Part shown: positions 52,394 to 61,472 of the stretch, in pieces
How positions within the stretch are numbered: position 1 is the first letter of the stretch
Layout: each line of letters starts with the position of its first letter
Source of the DNA: CAYRYU01 sp964428355
GTDB taxonomy: Bacteria > Muiribacteriota > Ozemobacteria > Ozemobacterales > Ozemobacteraceae
Reading direction: 5' to 3'
Assembly (NCBI GenBank): GCA_964428355.1
Contig: CAYRYU010000007.1
Span: 1 to 64,000 of the forward strand
DNA length: 64,000 nucleotides
The notes under the pieces: generated by a model
What the model was told of the DNA's origin: nothing
Seen by the model: the letters and a program-made list of their open reading frames with translations, nothing else
Databases searched by the model: none
Made by a program: the position numbers and the translations under genes

Positions 52394-53944
52394 GTGGATC
52401 TAGACCTACAGCAATACATGGGTGCCTACATCGACGGTTCGCGAGAGAACCTCGATCTGATGGACCGAATGCTGCTCGCCCTCGAACAGAACCCGTCCAA
52501 CCTCGAAGCGGTCGAGGAGATCTTCCGCGCAGCCCACACCCTCAAAGGCATGTCCGGGACTATGGGCTTCGAAAAGATCGCCCATCTAACGCACGAGATG
52601 GAGAACATCCTCGACAAACTCCGAAGCAAGCAGATGGCGGTTACTCCACAGATCATCGACGTCATCTTCGAGACCTTCGACGTCCTTCGGACACTTGTTG
52701 GGGACAGCATCAGCGGCACCGACTCGAACGTCGACCTTGCTGTGATCCAGGCGAAACTTCAGGCACTGGCCAGTGGTGGAGGGGCACCCCCCGGGGAAGC
52801 CCCCGAACAGGGGGAAGCCGGCCCCAGCGATGTTGCCGTCCCACCTCCCCCCCCAGGTGGCGGAGAAGGGGCACAGGAGTTGGCGGATCTCCCCCTTTCC
52901 GAGTTCGAGGTTTCGGGACTGATGGACAGCATGCAGCAGGGGTCGAATCCTTACCTTCTGAAGGTGACCCTCGTCCCCGATTGTCTCCTGAAGGGCCCCC
53001 GCATCTTCATGGTTCTCCGCACGCTCGATTCATGCCACGCCGAGATCATCAAGGCCCATCCCGAAGTTAAAGACCTGGAGAACGAAAAGTTCGAAAGGTC
53101 CTTCAAGATGATCGTGACCTGCGAGCGACCCGCAAACGAGATCGTCGATGGAATCGAATCCATTTCCGAAATCGAGAAGGCCGAAGTCTACCTTCTTACG
53201 CCCGACAACTTCACCGGAGGCGGCGGCGGAACCCTTTCCCCGGCATCCCCGCCCGCACCTCCACCACCACCCCCGATTGCCGAAACTCAGGTGGCTGCCC
53301 CTGTCCAGCCCCAGGCTCCGACAACCCCGGTTGCGGCCCCTCCGCCCGCAAGGGCTCCGGCAACGGCGACTGCGCCGCCGCAAGCCTCCCCCACCCCATC
53401 TCCCCGGCAAGCTGCCCCAGTCGCCCCTCCCGCGGCCCCGCCCGTTGCCCCTCCTTCGGGCTCTCCTCCCGCAGGGGGAGACCTCCCTCCAGCGGAGGAG
53501 GAAAAGGAGACTGTCGAAATCGTGCAGCTTGTGAGCTTCACGATGGGCTCGGAGACCTATGCACTGGACATCAGGCAGGTGGATGGAATAATCAACATGC
53601 ACCCCATCACCCGGGTCCCTAAAGCACCCCATTATATCGAAGGAGTCATCAACCTCCGCGGGGAAATCATACCGGTATTGAGCCTGAGCAAACGTCTGAA
53701 GCTTCCCGAAACCCAAAGGGCACCAACGAACAAGATCATCATCCTTTCGTTCGAAAAAGAGAAGATAAAAGCCGGACTTCTCGTCGAGTTCGTCCAGAAG
53801 GTCCTCAAGCTTCCAAGTTCACTGATCGAGCCCCCGTCGCATGTCAGCGAAGGAGCAGCCAGCGAATATCTTGGGGGAGTGGGAAAGCTCGACAACCGGA
53901 TTATCATCCTTCTGGACGCGCACCGTCTTGTCCTGGACAAATGA
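52394..53944 (+). CDS. HPt-P2-CheW fusion, a CheA paralogue lacking the kinase core
   Basis: 516 aa. GTG at 52394 gives MDLDLQQYMG, matching the CheA start; a GTG at 52385 lacks a ribosome site. Residues 1-118 are an HPt domain almost copied from CheA, with His at position 48 (FRAAHTLKGMSGTMGF). Residues 170-275 match the CheA P2 (VTLVPDCLLKGPRIFMVLRT). After a Pro/Ala-rich linker (about 278-373) the chain goes straight into a CheW domain (VQLVSFTMGSETYALDIRQV). The dimerisation and ATP-binding domains are absent, so it cannot phosphorylate itself. It could join the receptor array through CheW and be phosphorylated by CheA, acting as phosphate store or second CheY outlet. Confidence 0.88.
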   Translation: MDLDLQQYMGAYIDGSRENLDLMDRMLLALEQNPSNLEAVEEIFRAAHTLKGMSGTMGFEKIAHLTHEMENILDKLRSKQMAVTPQIIDVIFETFDVLRTLVGDSISGTDSNVDLAVIQAKLQALASGGGAPPGEAPEQGEAGPSDVAVPPPPPGGGEGAQELADLPLSEFEVSGLMDSMQQGSNPYLLKVTLVPDCLLKGPRIFMVLRTLDSCHAEIIKAHPEVKDLENEKFERSFKMIVTCERPANEIVDGIESISEIEKAEVYLLTPDNFTGGGGGTLSPASPPAPPPPPPIAETQVAAPVQPQAPTTPVAAPPPARAPATATAPPQASPTPSPRQAAPVAPPAAPPVAPPSGSPPAGGDLPPAEEEKETVEIVQLVSFTMGSETYALDIRQVDGIINMHPITRVPKAPHYIEGVINLRGEIIPVLSLSKRLKLPETQRAPTNKIIILSFEKEKIKAGLLVEFVQKVLKLPSSLIEPPSHVSEGAASEYLGGVGKLDNRIIILLDAHRLVLDK

Positions 53945-53947
53945 AGA

Positions 53948-53968
53948 CCGCCGCAGGTCGTGCGGCGG
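53948..53968. terminator. Hairpin between convergent genes
   Basis: ccgccgca / tgcggcgg forms an 8-bp perfect stem with a 5-nt loop, 3 bp after the stop of the HPt-CheW gene. No T run follows on the plus strand; on the minus strand tcttcattt follows. It may end transcripts from both sides. Confidence 0.45.
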
Positions 53969-53996
53969 CAAGGATCTTCCGGTATAGCTGAAACCC

Positions 53997-54632
53997 TCAA
54001 TCGAAGAGGTTCTTGAAGAATCCTCCAATCGATTTCCCGAGATCGACCGTGGCATTCCCGACACGCTTTACCGAACTGTCGAGGGAAGACTTCTTGAGGG
54101 AGGTGTTCACATCGTTGATGGTGTTGGTGATCACATCCTCGTTCTTGTCGGGACCGGTGATTTCTGTCCAGACCGCCTTCACGTAGTTCCAGAGGTTCTT
54201 GAACATGTTTCCAAGGGATTTGAAGAATTCCTTGAAAGCTTCTCCCAGCCCGGAACCGGAGGACGCAGAGGAGGTTCCGGAGGGTGTGGAAGCGGAGGTT
54301 CCGCTTGTCCCGGAGCTCGATGATGATCCGGACGAAGAACCTGACCCTGAACCCTTCTTTCCCTTGAGATCCTGGAGGATCTTGTCGATCTGCTTGTCGA
54401 GTTTTTCCAGGGCGTCCTTTGCCTTTCCAAGGCCTTTGTCCACGGTTTTTTCGAAGTCGTCCATGGAAAAAGCGATCTTGTCCTCACCGTTGGAAGCCTG
54501 GACGGGTTTCGAGGAGTTGATCTTGATTTCGGAATCGGGATCGAAAGCCTTTGGGTCACCAAAGACCGCTCCCGGCAGGACCCCCGATATGCCGACAAGG
54601 ACGACAACAAGCAGGAAAAAGCGTCTGGTCAT
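53997..54632 (-). CDS. Secreted protein with Ser/Gly-rich linker, unknown function
   Basis: 211 aa. Two ATGs in a row follow GGAGGGAAA; the second (54632) has the better spacing. A signal peptide (RRFFLLVVVLVGISGVLPGA) is followed by a helical segment (DDFEKTVDKGLGKAKDALEK, then LDKQIDKILQDLKG). A 40-residue linker of Gly, Ser and Thr comes next, then a second helical part with amphipathic repeats (EAFKEFFKSLGNMFKNLWNY) and GKSIGGFFKNLFD at the end. I do not recognise it. It stands alone, convergent to the chemotaxis pair. Confidence 0.65.
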   Translation of the reverse strand: MTRRFFLLVVVLVGISGVLPGAVFGDPKAFDPDSEIKINSSKPVQASNGEDKIAFSMDDFEKTVDKGLGKAKDALEKLDKQIDKILQDLKGKKGSGSGSSSGSSSSSGTSGTSASTPSGTSSASSGSGLGEAFKEFFKSLGNMFKNLWNYVKAVWTEITGPDKNEDVITNTINDVNTSLKKSSLDSSVKRVGNATVDLGKSIGGFFKNLFD

Positions 54633-54665
54633 CATTTTCCCTCCATATTATTCATTCTCATCCTA

Positions 54666-54671
54666 ATTATA
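54666..54671 (-). promoter_or_regulatory. -10 box upstream of the Ser/Gly-linker protein gene
   Basis: A perfect TATAAT on the minus strand lies 34 bp before the ATG at 54632. No convincing -35 is seen 16-18 bp further up, so an activator may be needed. Confidence 0.35.
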
Positions 54672-54745
54672 CGCTGAGGGGTGGGGAAAGTTTTCGAAAA
54701 AGGGAGAAGAGAGCCGAGGGATGGGTCGGATGGAGAAAAACCCGG

Positions 54746-55957
54746 TCAAGAGTTCAGTTTGGCGATTATCCTGGAAGCGGCATTGACAACCATGTCGTTG
54801 GGATCGTGGAGTTTTTCTTCGGCCAGATGCATGAGATTCCCCGGATTCAGCTTGGCGATCGCCTCGAGGGCATTCAGCCGGTTGAACCAAATCGGATCCT
54901 TCAGGAAGGGTTCCAATGCGGGAGCAGCCTCCACAAACCCCAGATCCCCCACGGCGTCCAGGGAAAAGAAAAGGGTCGATCTCTCCTGGAGGGTTTTGAG
55001 CAAAGGCTGGAGGAAACTCCGGTCCCTGATCTGGCCAATGACCTTGATCAGGCCGATCTTCATCTCTTCCCCTCCGCTTTCGAGATTCTTCACCAACAAA
55101 GGGATGGCCAATGCCCCCACTTTTGTCAAAGCCTCTACCGAACTGGCCTGGACCTGGACTGAGGCATCGGTGAGTCCTTTGAGCAAAGGAACGGCAGCTT
55201 CGGCACATTTTGAGCTTCCCAGGGCTTCGGCAACCCGCTTCCGAAGGAACCACTCGGGGTGATCCATCACCGACTCCAGGATCTTGACGGCTTCGGGGTT
55301 CCCGATTTTCCCCAGGCCCCTGATCCCGAAAAGGCCCAGATCGAGAGGGCTTTTCTGGAGGGAATCGCGGAAAACGGGAATGCAACTCGGAGACCCGGTT
55401 TCGGCTAGGAATTTCAGGATCCAGGCCTGGCGAAACTTCTCAACGCGGGAAAACTTCTCGAGAAGGCTTGGGATGAGTTTTTCCGCGATCGGCATCAGAA
55501 CCCGGAAAGAGGCAGAAAGTTTGACCTCGTCTGAGGAGTCAAGGAAGAAAGTGACGATCGCGTCGATCACCTCGGGATTTGGGAAACAGACGAGGGCTTT
55601 CATCGAAGCCATCACCACCGGCAAATGCCGGGACCGGATGAATTTCAGGAATCTGGGAACGGATTCGACCGAGTTGAGTTCCGAGAGGATGGAGGAAATC
55701 CATGTGAATCTGTCGGGAAAAGCGTCGTCGAGGAAGGGAACCAGGACCCCAGGTGCACGTGACCGTAAGGGACCTTTGAAATACTCGGCAACGGTCGTCT
55801 TCGCCCCGGCATTCTGGGAATCGAAAACCTTTACCAGTGCCTGGAAGGTTGCCTCCGGTTGTTGAACGAGGAAAGGGTTGATCCGATCATTGAAGCTTTC
55901 CGGGTGCGCAAACGCAGCTTCCAGCGCTTCGACAATGTCGTGACTGTTTTCGTGCAT
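54746..55957 (-). CDS. HEAT-repeat protein
   Basis: 403 aa, no signal peptide or membrane helix. At least nine HEAT/PBS-lyase-like helical repeats are visible, for example RSRAPGVLVPFLDDAFPDRF, NPEAVKILESVMDHPEWFLR, KRVAEALGSSKCAEAAVPLL and DASVQVQASSVEALTKVGAL. These superhelices serve as scaffolds for protein binding; no catalytic residues are expected. The gene is last in a row alaS-ruvX-DUF6941-HEAT with short gaps (13 bp to the gene upstream), which probably reflects cotranscription and not a shared pathway. Confidence 0.8.
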   Translation of the reverse strand: MHENSHDIVEALEAAFAHPESFNDRINPFLVQQPEATFQALVKVFDSQNAGAKTTVAEYFKGPLRSRAPGVLVPFLDDAFPDRFTWISSILSELNSVESVPRFLKFIRSRHLPVVMASMKALVCFPNPEVIDAIVTFFLDSSDEVKLSASFRVLMPIAEKLIPSLLEKFSRVEKFRQAWILKFLAETGSPSCIPVFRDSLQKSPLDLGLFGIRGLGKIGNPEAVKILESVMDHPEWFLRKRVAEALGSSKCAEAAVPLLKGLTDASVQVQASSVEALTKVGALAIPLLVKNLESGGEEMKIGLIKVIGQIRDRSFLQPLLKTLQERSTLFFSLDAVGDLGFVEAAPALEPFLKDPIWFNRLNALEAIAKLNPGNLMHLAEEKLHDPNDMVVNAASRIIAKLNS

Positions 55958-55970
55958 GGTCCGGGTAATG

Positions 55971-56378
55971 CTAATTTGTCACTTTTGGGGCAGGTTCGAA
56001 TTTCTCGATCGAAAACGGTTCCCGCCCGATGCACTTGTCGTCGGCCCAGAACTCGAAGGTGTATGTGCCCTCCTTCGGGAAGAGAAAGCTGTTCAAAACG
56101 ATCATCGACCGCGCCAAGACACCCGGTTGGCCTTGTATGAGCGCAGTCGGTTTAACCTTGGGGATGTTCACTCCATCGGGAGGCACGATGTTCAGGGTCA
56201 GGCTCGCCTTTCCGGAGATTTCACCCCATTCGATGAATAGACAGAATTTCGGAAACATCAGGGGGAACTCCTGGACGAACAGCTTTGAGCCGAGAATTCC
56301 CATCAGGCTGATCCGGCCTCCGGTTTCCTGCCGGATATCCTCGCAAAGCAGCACACAACGATATTTCAGATCAGACAT
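55971..56378 (-). CDS. Small DUF6941-like protein
   Basis: 135 aa; GGAGG lies 9 nt before the ATG. The sequence begins SDLKYRCVLLCEDIRQETGG and RISLMGILGSKLFV, and later has the beta-strand pattern LNIVPPDGVNIPKVKPTALI and GTYTFEFWADDKCIGREPFS. This matches my memory of the DUF6941 family (small beta-sandwich proteins of unknown function). No signal peptide. Assignment to the family is by pattern only. Confidence 0.55.
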   Translation of the reverse strand: MSDLKYRCVLLCEDIRQETGGRISLMGILGSKLFVQEFPLMFPKFCLFIEWGEISGKASLTLNIVPPDGVNIPKVKPTALIQGQPGVLARSMIVLNSFLFPKEGTYTFEFWADDKCIGREPFSIEKFEPAPKVTN

Positions 56379-56491
56379 CGGGATTCCCCTCCAAGAAAAT
56401 TGGTCCCTTACGGGATTTCGATACTACCACAAAGTCCCAGCGGATACAAAGAGCAACATCCACCCCACAATGAGGAAGGCGGGGAAAAAAT

Positions 56492-56926
56492 TCATGGCGG
56501 GGGGACGCCCTTTTCCCGCTCATGTCGCCTGCGATCCAAAAAGGATTGGAGTATCAGTGCAGCGGACACCGCGTCCCTGAGCTCTTTGCGCCGTTCGCGT
56601 CGGTATCCGGTTTCGATCAACGAAGCCTCTGCAATTTTCGTGGTCAGGCGCTCGTCCTGGATATCGATGGGAATCCCGACAAGTGGACGGAGCTTCTCGA
56701 TGAACGCACGGACAAGAGCACAGGCTTCCCTTTCCTTTCCATCGAGGGAATAGGGCATCCCGAGAACGATGCCTTCGACTCCCTCCGCAGCTATGAGATC
56801 AACAACCGTTCGGGGCGCCCCGCGATCTGCCGGTATCACGGAATGAGGAGTCGCTGCAAGCTCCATGCGATCGCAGGTCGCAACCCCAATCCGCTTGGTC
56901 CCGATGTCCAGGGCAAGGAATTTCAT
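56492..56926 (-). CDS. ruvX: Holliday junction resolvase-like protein RuvX (YqgF)
   Basis: 144 aa with an RNase H-like fold. Conserved parts are MKFLALDIGTKRIGVATCDR (Asp 7), IVLGMPYSLDGKE, DIQDERLTTKIAEASL (Glu of DERLTT) and ELRDAVSAALILQSFLDRR (third acidic residue). In Escherichia coli the homologue is linked to 16S rRNA 5'-end processing. It lies 15 bp behind alaS, a frequent neighbour. Confidence 0.92.
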   Translation of the reverse strand: MKFLALDIGTKRIGVATCDRMELAATPHSVIPADRGAPRTVVDLIAAEGVEGIVLGMPYSLDGKEREACALVRAFIEKLRPLVGIPIDIQDERLTTKIAEASLIETGYRRERRKELRDAVSAALILQSFLDRRRHEREKGVPPP

Positions 56927-56941
56927 CCCGGGTGAGGCCCC

Positions 56942-59530
56942 TCAGACCCGGAAGGCTTCCTGGAAGATCGCCTCCGCAACTTTGAGCGCTTCAGAAAGTT
57001 TTTCCGGGTTCTTTCCTCCTGCGGTTGCCATGTCGGAACGTCCCCCGCCGCTCCCACCTGCGACCTTGGCGATTTCTTTGACCAGTTTTCCGGCATTCTG
57101 GCCGCCCTCCACCAGGTCCCGGGTCAACTTGAGAACGAACGAGGCCTTTTCCCCGCCACTTGCCAGGAGAACGGCGGTGTGGGGGGCATTTGCGGTCAGT
57201 TCGTCCGCCATGGACTTCATTTCATCCACGGTCAGCCCGTCGACGGAAGAAACGATGACCGAAGCCCTCCCAACGGTTTTGGCCTTGGACCGAACATGGG
57301 CAATCACCTGTTTGACCTCGCCCTTCTTGAGCGCTTCCAGCTCCTTCTTCAACTCTTTCATCTCGGCCACAAGGCGGGAGGCTTTGTTGACCAGACTTCG
57401 GGAATCGCAGTCAAGAACCTGCGCGAGTGCCCGTTCCTCCCGCCTCATCTCCCGGATGTGCTCCAGGGCGCCTTCTCCCGTGAGGGCTTCGATCCGGCGG
57501 ACCCCGGACGCGACACTCGATTCCGAGAGGATGGAGAAAGAACCGATCTCGGAGGCATTCGAGCAATGCGTTCCGCCGCAGAGCTCCTTGGAAAAGTCGC
57601 CAACCTCCACAAGACGCACTACATCCCCGTATTTTTCCCCGAAGAGGGCCATGGCCCCTCTGGAAACCGCCTCCTTGAAACTGGTCTGGGTGGTAATGAC
57701 CGGATGGGAACGCAGAACCTCCTCGTTCACGCGGCGTTCGATCCTCTCGAGGGTTTCATGGTCGATGCCCTGAAAATGGGTGAAATCGAACCGGAGGCGA
57801 TCCGGGGCGACCATGGACCCGGCCTGTTTTACGTGGTTTCCGAGGGCTTCCTGGAGAGCTTTGTGGAGGAGGTGGGTGGCGGTATGATTCCTCATCGTCG
57901 AACGGCGGGTCATTTCCTGGACCTCGAGGGTGACGGTATCGCCTGCCGCGAACCGGCCGGTTCCATCCCATACGCCTCGATGGAGGATTACCTCCTCGGT
58001 CTTTTCGGTGGACTTCACAGTGAATGTCGCCCCATCGGAGAAAATCCGGCCGACGTCGCCGACCTGGCCTCCCGAGGCCGCGTAAAACGGCGAAACATCG
58101 GTAATCACGACGGTTTCATCGCCTGCGGGAACGGTTCCAAGAACCTTTGCCTGTTCCTTCATCCGGTCGTAACCCACAAAACGGGTGGATGGAAAATCAC
58201 TTGGATTGATCGCCTGGAAGTTCACGAACGCCGACACGACGTTCGCGCGGCCACGCTCCCGCTGCTTTTCGAGCTCGACATTGAAACCTGCCTCATCGAC
58301 TTTGATGTTCTCTTCCTTGCAGATTTCCCGGGTGAGATCGAGGGGGAAACCGTAGGTGTCATGTAGCAGGAAGGCCTTTGCACCTTCGAGTGTTCTGTTT
58401 CCGGTTTTCCCGAGAGCCGCAACGAACTCCGTGAGCATCTCGCTGCCGGTCTTCAGGGTCTGGAGAAAGCGCTCCTCCTCGGAATTGACGATCTTCTGGA
58501 TGTACTCACGGTTCTTTTCGATCTCGGGGTAGACCTCGAGACTCCGGGCAACCGCCGGCACCAGCCTGTGGAGGAATGCCTGTTCCTGGCCCAGATAACT
58601 GAAACCGAATCTGGATGCCCTGCGCAGGATCTTCCTGAGAACGTATCCGCGTCCTTCGTTTCCGGGCAGAGCTCCATCGGCGATGGCAAAGGAGAGTGCC
58701 CGGATGTGGTCGGAAACCACTTTCAGGGCGATCCGGGTTTTCCCGCCCTCGGAGAATCTGTGGTTGGTCAGTGCCTCCACCTCATGCACGATTCCCGCGA
58801 AAACGTCGTTCTCGAAATTGTCGTGCTTTCCCTGCAGGATGGCCGCCAACCGCTCGAGGCCCATCCCGGTGTCGATGTTCTTTTTTTCCAGAGGAGTAAG
58901 CGTGCCGTCTTCGGAACGATTGTACTGAGTGAAAACCAGGTTCCAGAATTCGAGATACCTGGCACAATCGCAACCGGGGGCGCAATCGGGGCTCCCACAG
59001 GAGAGCTCGGGCCCCTGATCGATGTAGATCTCGGAACATGGGCCGGAGGGACCGATCCCGATGGTCCAGAAGTTGTCCTTGTCGCCAAGTTTCACGATCC
59101 GGGAAATGGGAACGCCGACGTCCTTGTTCCAGATCTGGAGCGCCTCATCGTCGGAATGGTGCACCGAAACGAAAAGCCTTGAGCTGTCCAGACCGAGGTC
59201 ACGGGTGATGAACTCCCATGCCCAGGCAATTGCATCCTTTTTGAAGTAATCCCCGAAGCTGAAGTTTCCGAGCATCTCGAAAAAGGTATGGTGGCGCGCT
59301 GTGTACCCGACGTTCTCGATATCGGTGGTACGGAAACATTTCTGGCAGGTCGCCGCCCGCTTCATGTCGGTCTTGGTGCCGAGAAAGTAGGGTTTCAAGG
59401 GCGCCATCCCGGCACTGATGAAGAGGAGCGTGGGGTCGTCCTGGGGGATGAGAGGGAAGGAATCCTTGACGGTGTGGCCCCTGCCCCGGAAAAAATCGAG
59501 GAATTTGCGGCGTATCTCTGCGGTTATCAT
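56942..59530 (-). CDS. alaS: Alanyl-tRNA synthetase
   Basis: 862 aa, normal length; AAAGGAGACACC precedes the ATG. The class II catalytic domain begins ITAEIRRKFLDFFRGRGHTV and contains RHHTFFEMLGNFSFGDYFK. The editing domain has the zinc/editing motifs HTATHLLH near residue 550 and CGGTHCSN near 648. The C-terminal DHHA1-type domain ends the protein (GGSGGGRSDMATAGGKNPEK). It charges tRNA-Ala and clears mischarged Ser and Gly. It appears complete and typical. Confidence 0.97.
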   Translation of the reverse strand: MITAEIRRKFLDFFRGRGHTVKDSFPLIPQDDPTLLFISAGMAPLKPYFLGTKTDMKRAATCQKCFRTTDIENVGYTARHHTFFEMLGNFSFGDYFKKDAIAWAWEFITRDLGLDSSRLFVSVHHSDDEALQIWNKDVGVPISRIVKLGDKDNFWTIGIGPSGPCSEIYIDQGPELSCGSPDCAPGCDCARYLEFWNLVFTQYNRSEDGTLTPLEKKNIDTGMGLERLAAILQGKHDNFENDVFAGIVHEVEALTNHRFSEGGKTRIALKVVSDHIRALSFAIADGALPGNEGRGYVLRKILRRASRFGFSYLGQEQAFLHRLVPAVARSLEVYPEIEKNREYIQKIVNSEEERFLQTLKTGSEMLTEFVAALGKTGNRTLEGAKAFLLHDTYGFPLDLTREICKEENIKVDEAGFNVELEKQRERGRANVVSAFVNFQAINPSDFPSTRFVGYDRMKEQAKVLGTVPAGDETVVITDVSPFYAASGGQVGDVGRIFSDGATFTVKSTEKTEEVILHRGVWDGTGRFAAGDTVTLEVQEMTRRSTMRNHTATHLLHKALQEALGNHVKQAGSMVAPDRLRFDFTHFQGIDHETLERIERRVNEEVLRSHPVITTQTSFKEAVSRGAMALFGEKYGDVVRLVEVGDFSKELCGGTHCSNASEIGSFSILSESSVASGVRRIEALTGEGALEHIREMRREERALAQVLDCDSRSLVNKASRLVAEMKELKKELEALKKGEVKQVIAHVRSKAKTVGRASVIVSSVDGLTVDEMKSMADELTANAPHTAVLLASGGEKASFVLKLTRDLVEGGQNAGKLVKEIAKVAGGSGGGRSDMATAGGKNPEKLSEALKVAEAIFQEAFRV

Positions 59531-59609
59531 GGTGTCTCCTTTGAATCCAGGGCTGGAACAGGGTTACGAAGGATCTCCTTGCCGCCACCGACGAAAAGGG
59601 CTCTGCGGC

Positions 59610-60368
59610 TCATTCGTATTTCGAGTTCAGCACCCGGGAATAGATTCGGGTATCGAAGGTTCGGATCTTGATGGACTCCCCTTTGTTATCCAGCATTTCG
59701 TGCATGCACAGACGGACCTGGACGCCCTTGACCCGGGCGAGATCCTTGAGACCGTTGGCGAAGGGATTGGTCGGGTTGTAATAATGGGGGGCGAGATAGT
59801 CGCGGTAGGTATCGATCGCTTCACCCACTTCCCTGTTTCTGAAGATCGTCCCATCGGTGCCCCATATCTTGATGTAGTTGAGCTGCTTCGAGATGAGGGC
59901 CTTTTTTACCTTTCCCTTTTCCTGTCTGTAGATTATCTTCTGGGAATTGGGCTTGTCTTTGTAGTCGGAGGGACCTTCATAAGAATATGTTACCGTGGTG
60001 AGGGCACCCGCCTGACGGTCGGGCACTTCCAGGACCATCGAGAAAAAGAGTGCATTCTCCTCATCGTAGAGATTGCTTTTGAAAACCGTATCCAGAGCTA
60101 CGAGCCTCGTCATTTCCCTCAAGTCCCGTTCGACGTTTCCGAGGAAATCGCGGGCTTCATGGAGGGTATCGAGGGACTGTCTCTGGCGGTCCATGCTGAT
60201 GAAGGTCCGGTTGAGGAAGATGTATCCGAGACCGAGCACGATTCCGAGAATCAGAAAGGCGATCAGCATTTCGACCAGGGTCACGCCGGCCCTGGAAAAT
60301 CCGGACAGGCGGGAAGTCCCCGCCCGGTTTCCGTGGGCTGGCGAGGAATTGGTGGTTTTTTTCATCAT
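59610..60368 (-). CDS. Prepilin-like protein with type IV pilin N-terminus
   Basis: About 252 aa. Two starts are possible: GTG 60383, overlapping the upstream stop as GTGA, and ATG 60368, which has AGG nine bases upstream; the latter is preferred. A basic leader ends in SRAGVTLVEMLIAFLILGIV, the prepilin peptidase site (Gly before Val, Glu at +5 by family rule) and first helix. The remainder looks like a minor pseudopilin head with QSLDTLHEARDFLGNVERDL. Such proteins prime a type II secretion or type IV pilus fibre; no assembly ATPase or secretin is in the window. Confidence 0.8.
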   Translation of the reverse strand: MMKKTTNSSPAHGNRAGTSRLSGFSRAGVTLVEMLIAFLILGIVLGLGYIFLNRTFISMDRQRQSLDTLHEARDFLGNVERDLREMTRLVALDTVFKSNLYDEENALFFSMVLEVPDRQAGALTTVTYSYEGPSDYKDKPNSQKIIYRQEKGKVKKALISKQLNYIKIWGTDGTIFRNREVGEAIDTYRDYLAPHYYNPTNPFANGLKDLARVKGVQVRLCMHEMLDNKGESIKIRTFDTRIYSRVLNSKYE

Positions 60369-60379
60369 CGTCTTTGGCC

Positions 60380-60943
60380 TCACGGTGTAATCGGAAGCGC
60401 CATCGAAGCGTTCAACCCGGAACCGAGGGTTTCGTCAGAAAGCATCGTCGAGAGCTCGAATGACTTCTCCCGTTTCTTGGCATCGTTGTATTCGATGAAC
60501 TTCACTACCACCCGGATCCGGATCCGCCTTTTCTGGAGTTCATAATCGGGTTGTGTCGGGTCGGGATCGATGTTTGGAAAGAAGGAAAGAGCCGCTTCAC
60601 GTGCATATTCGACTCCGGGGGTGTTCCATATCCCGTTCAGTTCCAGGGGAAGTTTGACCTCCACGAATGGCCCATCCACGGGATCGGCTGCAGAGGTTTC
60701 GATGATCTGGCGGAGCTCGGCGAAAGGTCGGCTCCTCAGCTCCTCGATTTTCTGCAAAGCCAGATTCGAGGCGACGACCTCATTGATGCTCTTGTAGGTG
60801 ACCTTTTCGGAGATTCCGAAGTAAAGGATGAGGGGAAGCATAACGAGGGAGGCGACTGAAAGAGCCACCAGAATCTCCACGAGCGTGATACCCGAGATTT
60901 TCCCGCTGTCGGGAAATCGGTGCACAGTCGCTAAAGGTTTCAT
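60380..60943 (-). CDS. Prepilin-like protein, partner of the next gene
   Basis: About 187 aa. The ATG at 60943 (MKPLATVHRFPD) follows GGAGGGGG; upstream ATGs have no ribosome site. The processing site and hydrophobic helix are GKISGITLVEILVALSVASL. The head contains NLALQKIEELRSRPFAELRQ, typical of PulI/GspI-like minor pseudopilins. Its stop is at or within the start of the following pseudopilin gene, so the two are coupled and probably form a tip complex. Confidence 0.78.
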   Translation of the reverse strand: MKPLATVHRFPDSGKISGITLVEILVALSVASLVMLPLILYFGISEKVTYKSINEVVASNLALQKIEELRSRPFAELRQIIETSAADPVDGPFVEVKLPLELNGIWNTPGVEYAREAALSFFPNIDPDPTQPDYELQKRRIRIRVVVKFIEYNDAKKREKSFELSTMLSDETLGSGLNASMALPITP

Positions 60944-60998
60944 CCCCCTCCGCCGATAGCTTTCCATGGAACGAAGAAATTTTTGCGAGGTCGAAACC

Positions 60999-61472
60999 AT
61001 GAAACTGAAGAAAAAGCACCTTGGACTGGTCCTGGCGTCATTCATTGCCTTGTCCTTCAATAGCCATTTCGCCCAGGCCGCGAAAAAGACCCAGGAACTT
61101 CTTCAACCCTCCAAGGTCTATGCGTTCAAGCGCGTTGGAAACAACCTTACCCCTCTTTCGGAGGTAAGCGAAGGCCCCGTACTGGTCAAGAAAACCGGGA
61201 TCCGCATCGACCGGAACAACGTCTACATCGGGGGATACCTCGTCAACACCTCGGACAAGCCGGTTACCCAGGTGAGGATATTCCCGAGTTTTCTGCGGCT
61301 CCCGACAAATGCCATCCACCTTTCTGACCGGATGAACCATGATGAGCTCAATCTCTCCCCGAAGGAGACCCGCCGCTTCGTCATCATGCGGCCGATCGCG
61401 GATCTCAAATCGCTGCTCGAGTTCAACGTTCCGATTCACGACAATTGCGTCCTCAATTGCCGGGTCCTTTGA
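60999..61472 (+). CDS. Exported protein of unknown function
   Basis: 157 aa. The ATG at 60999 lies 8 nt after GAGG and starts a signal peptide (MKLKKKHLGLVLASFIALSF, cleavage near FAQA). The mature domain is beta-rich: KKTGIRIDRNNVYIGGYLVN, SDKPVTQVRIFPSFLRLP and NLSPKETRRFVIMRPIADLK. It resembles a small Ig-like domain in which side groups are compared to a scaffold, and ends in a Cys pair (NCVLNCRVL). I do not recognise it. It is divergent from the pilin genes with 55 bp between, and its end overlaps the convergent gene by 20 bp. Confidence 0.65.
   Translation: MKLKKKHLGLVLASFIALSFNSHFAQAAKKTQELLQPSKVYAFKRVGNNLTPLSEVSEGPVLVKKTGIRIDRNNVYIGGYLVNTSDKPVTQVRIFPSFLRLPTNAIHLSDRMNHDELNLSPKETRRFVIMRPIADLKSLLEFNVPIHDNCVLNCRVL

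Noticed and set aside
53200..53500. Proline-coding tracts in cheA and the HPt-CheW gene as simple-sequence mobile DNA
   Set aside because: They keep the frame, sit exactly between domains and use varied codons, as expected for flexible linkers.
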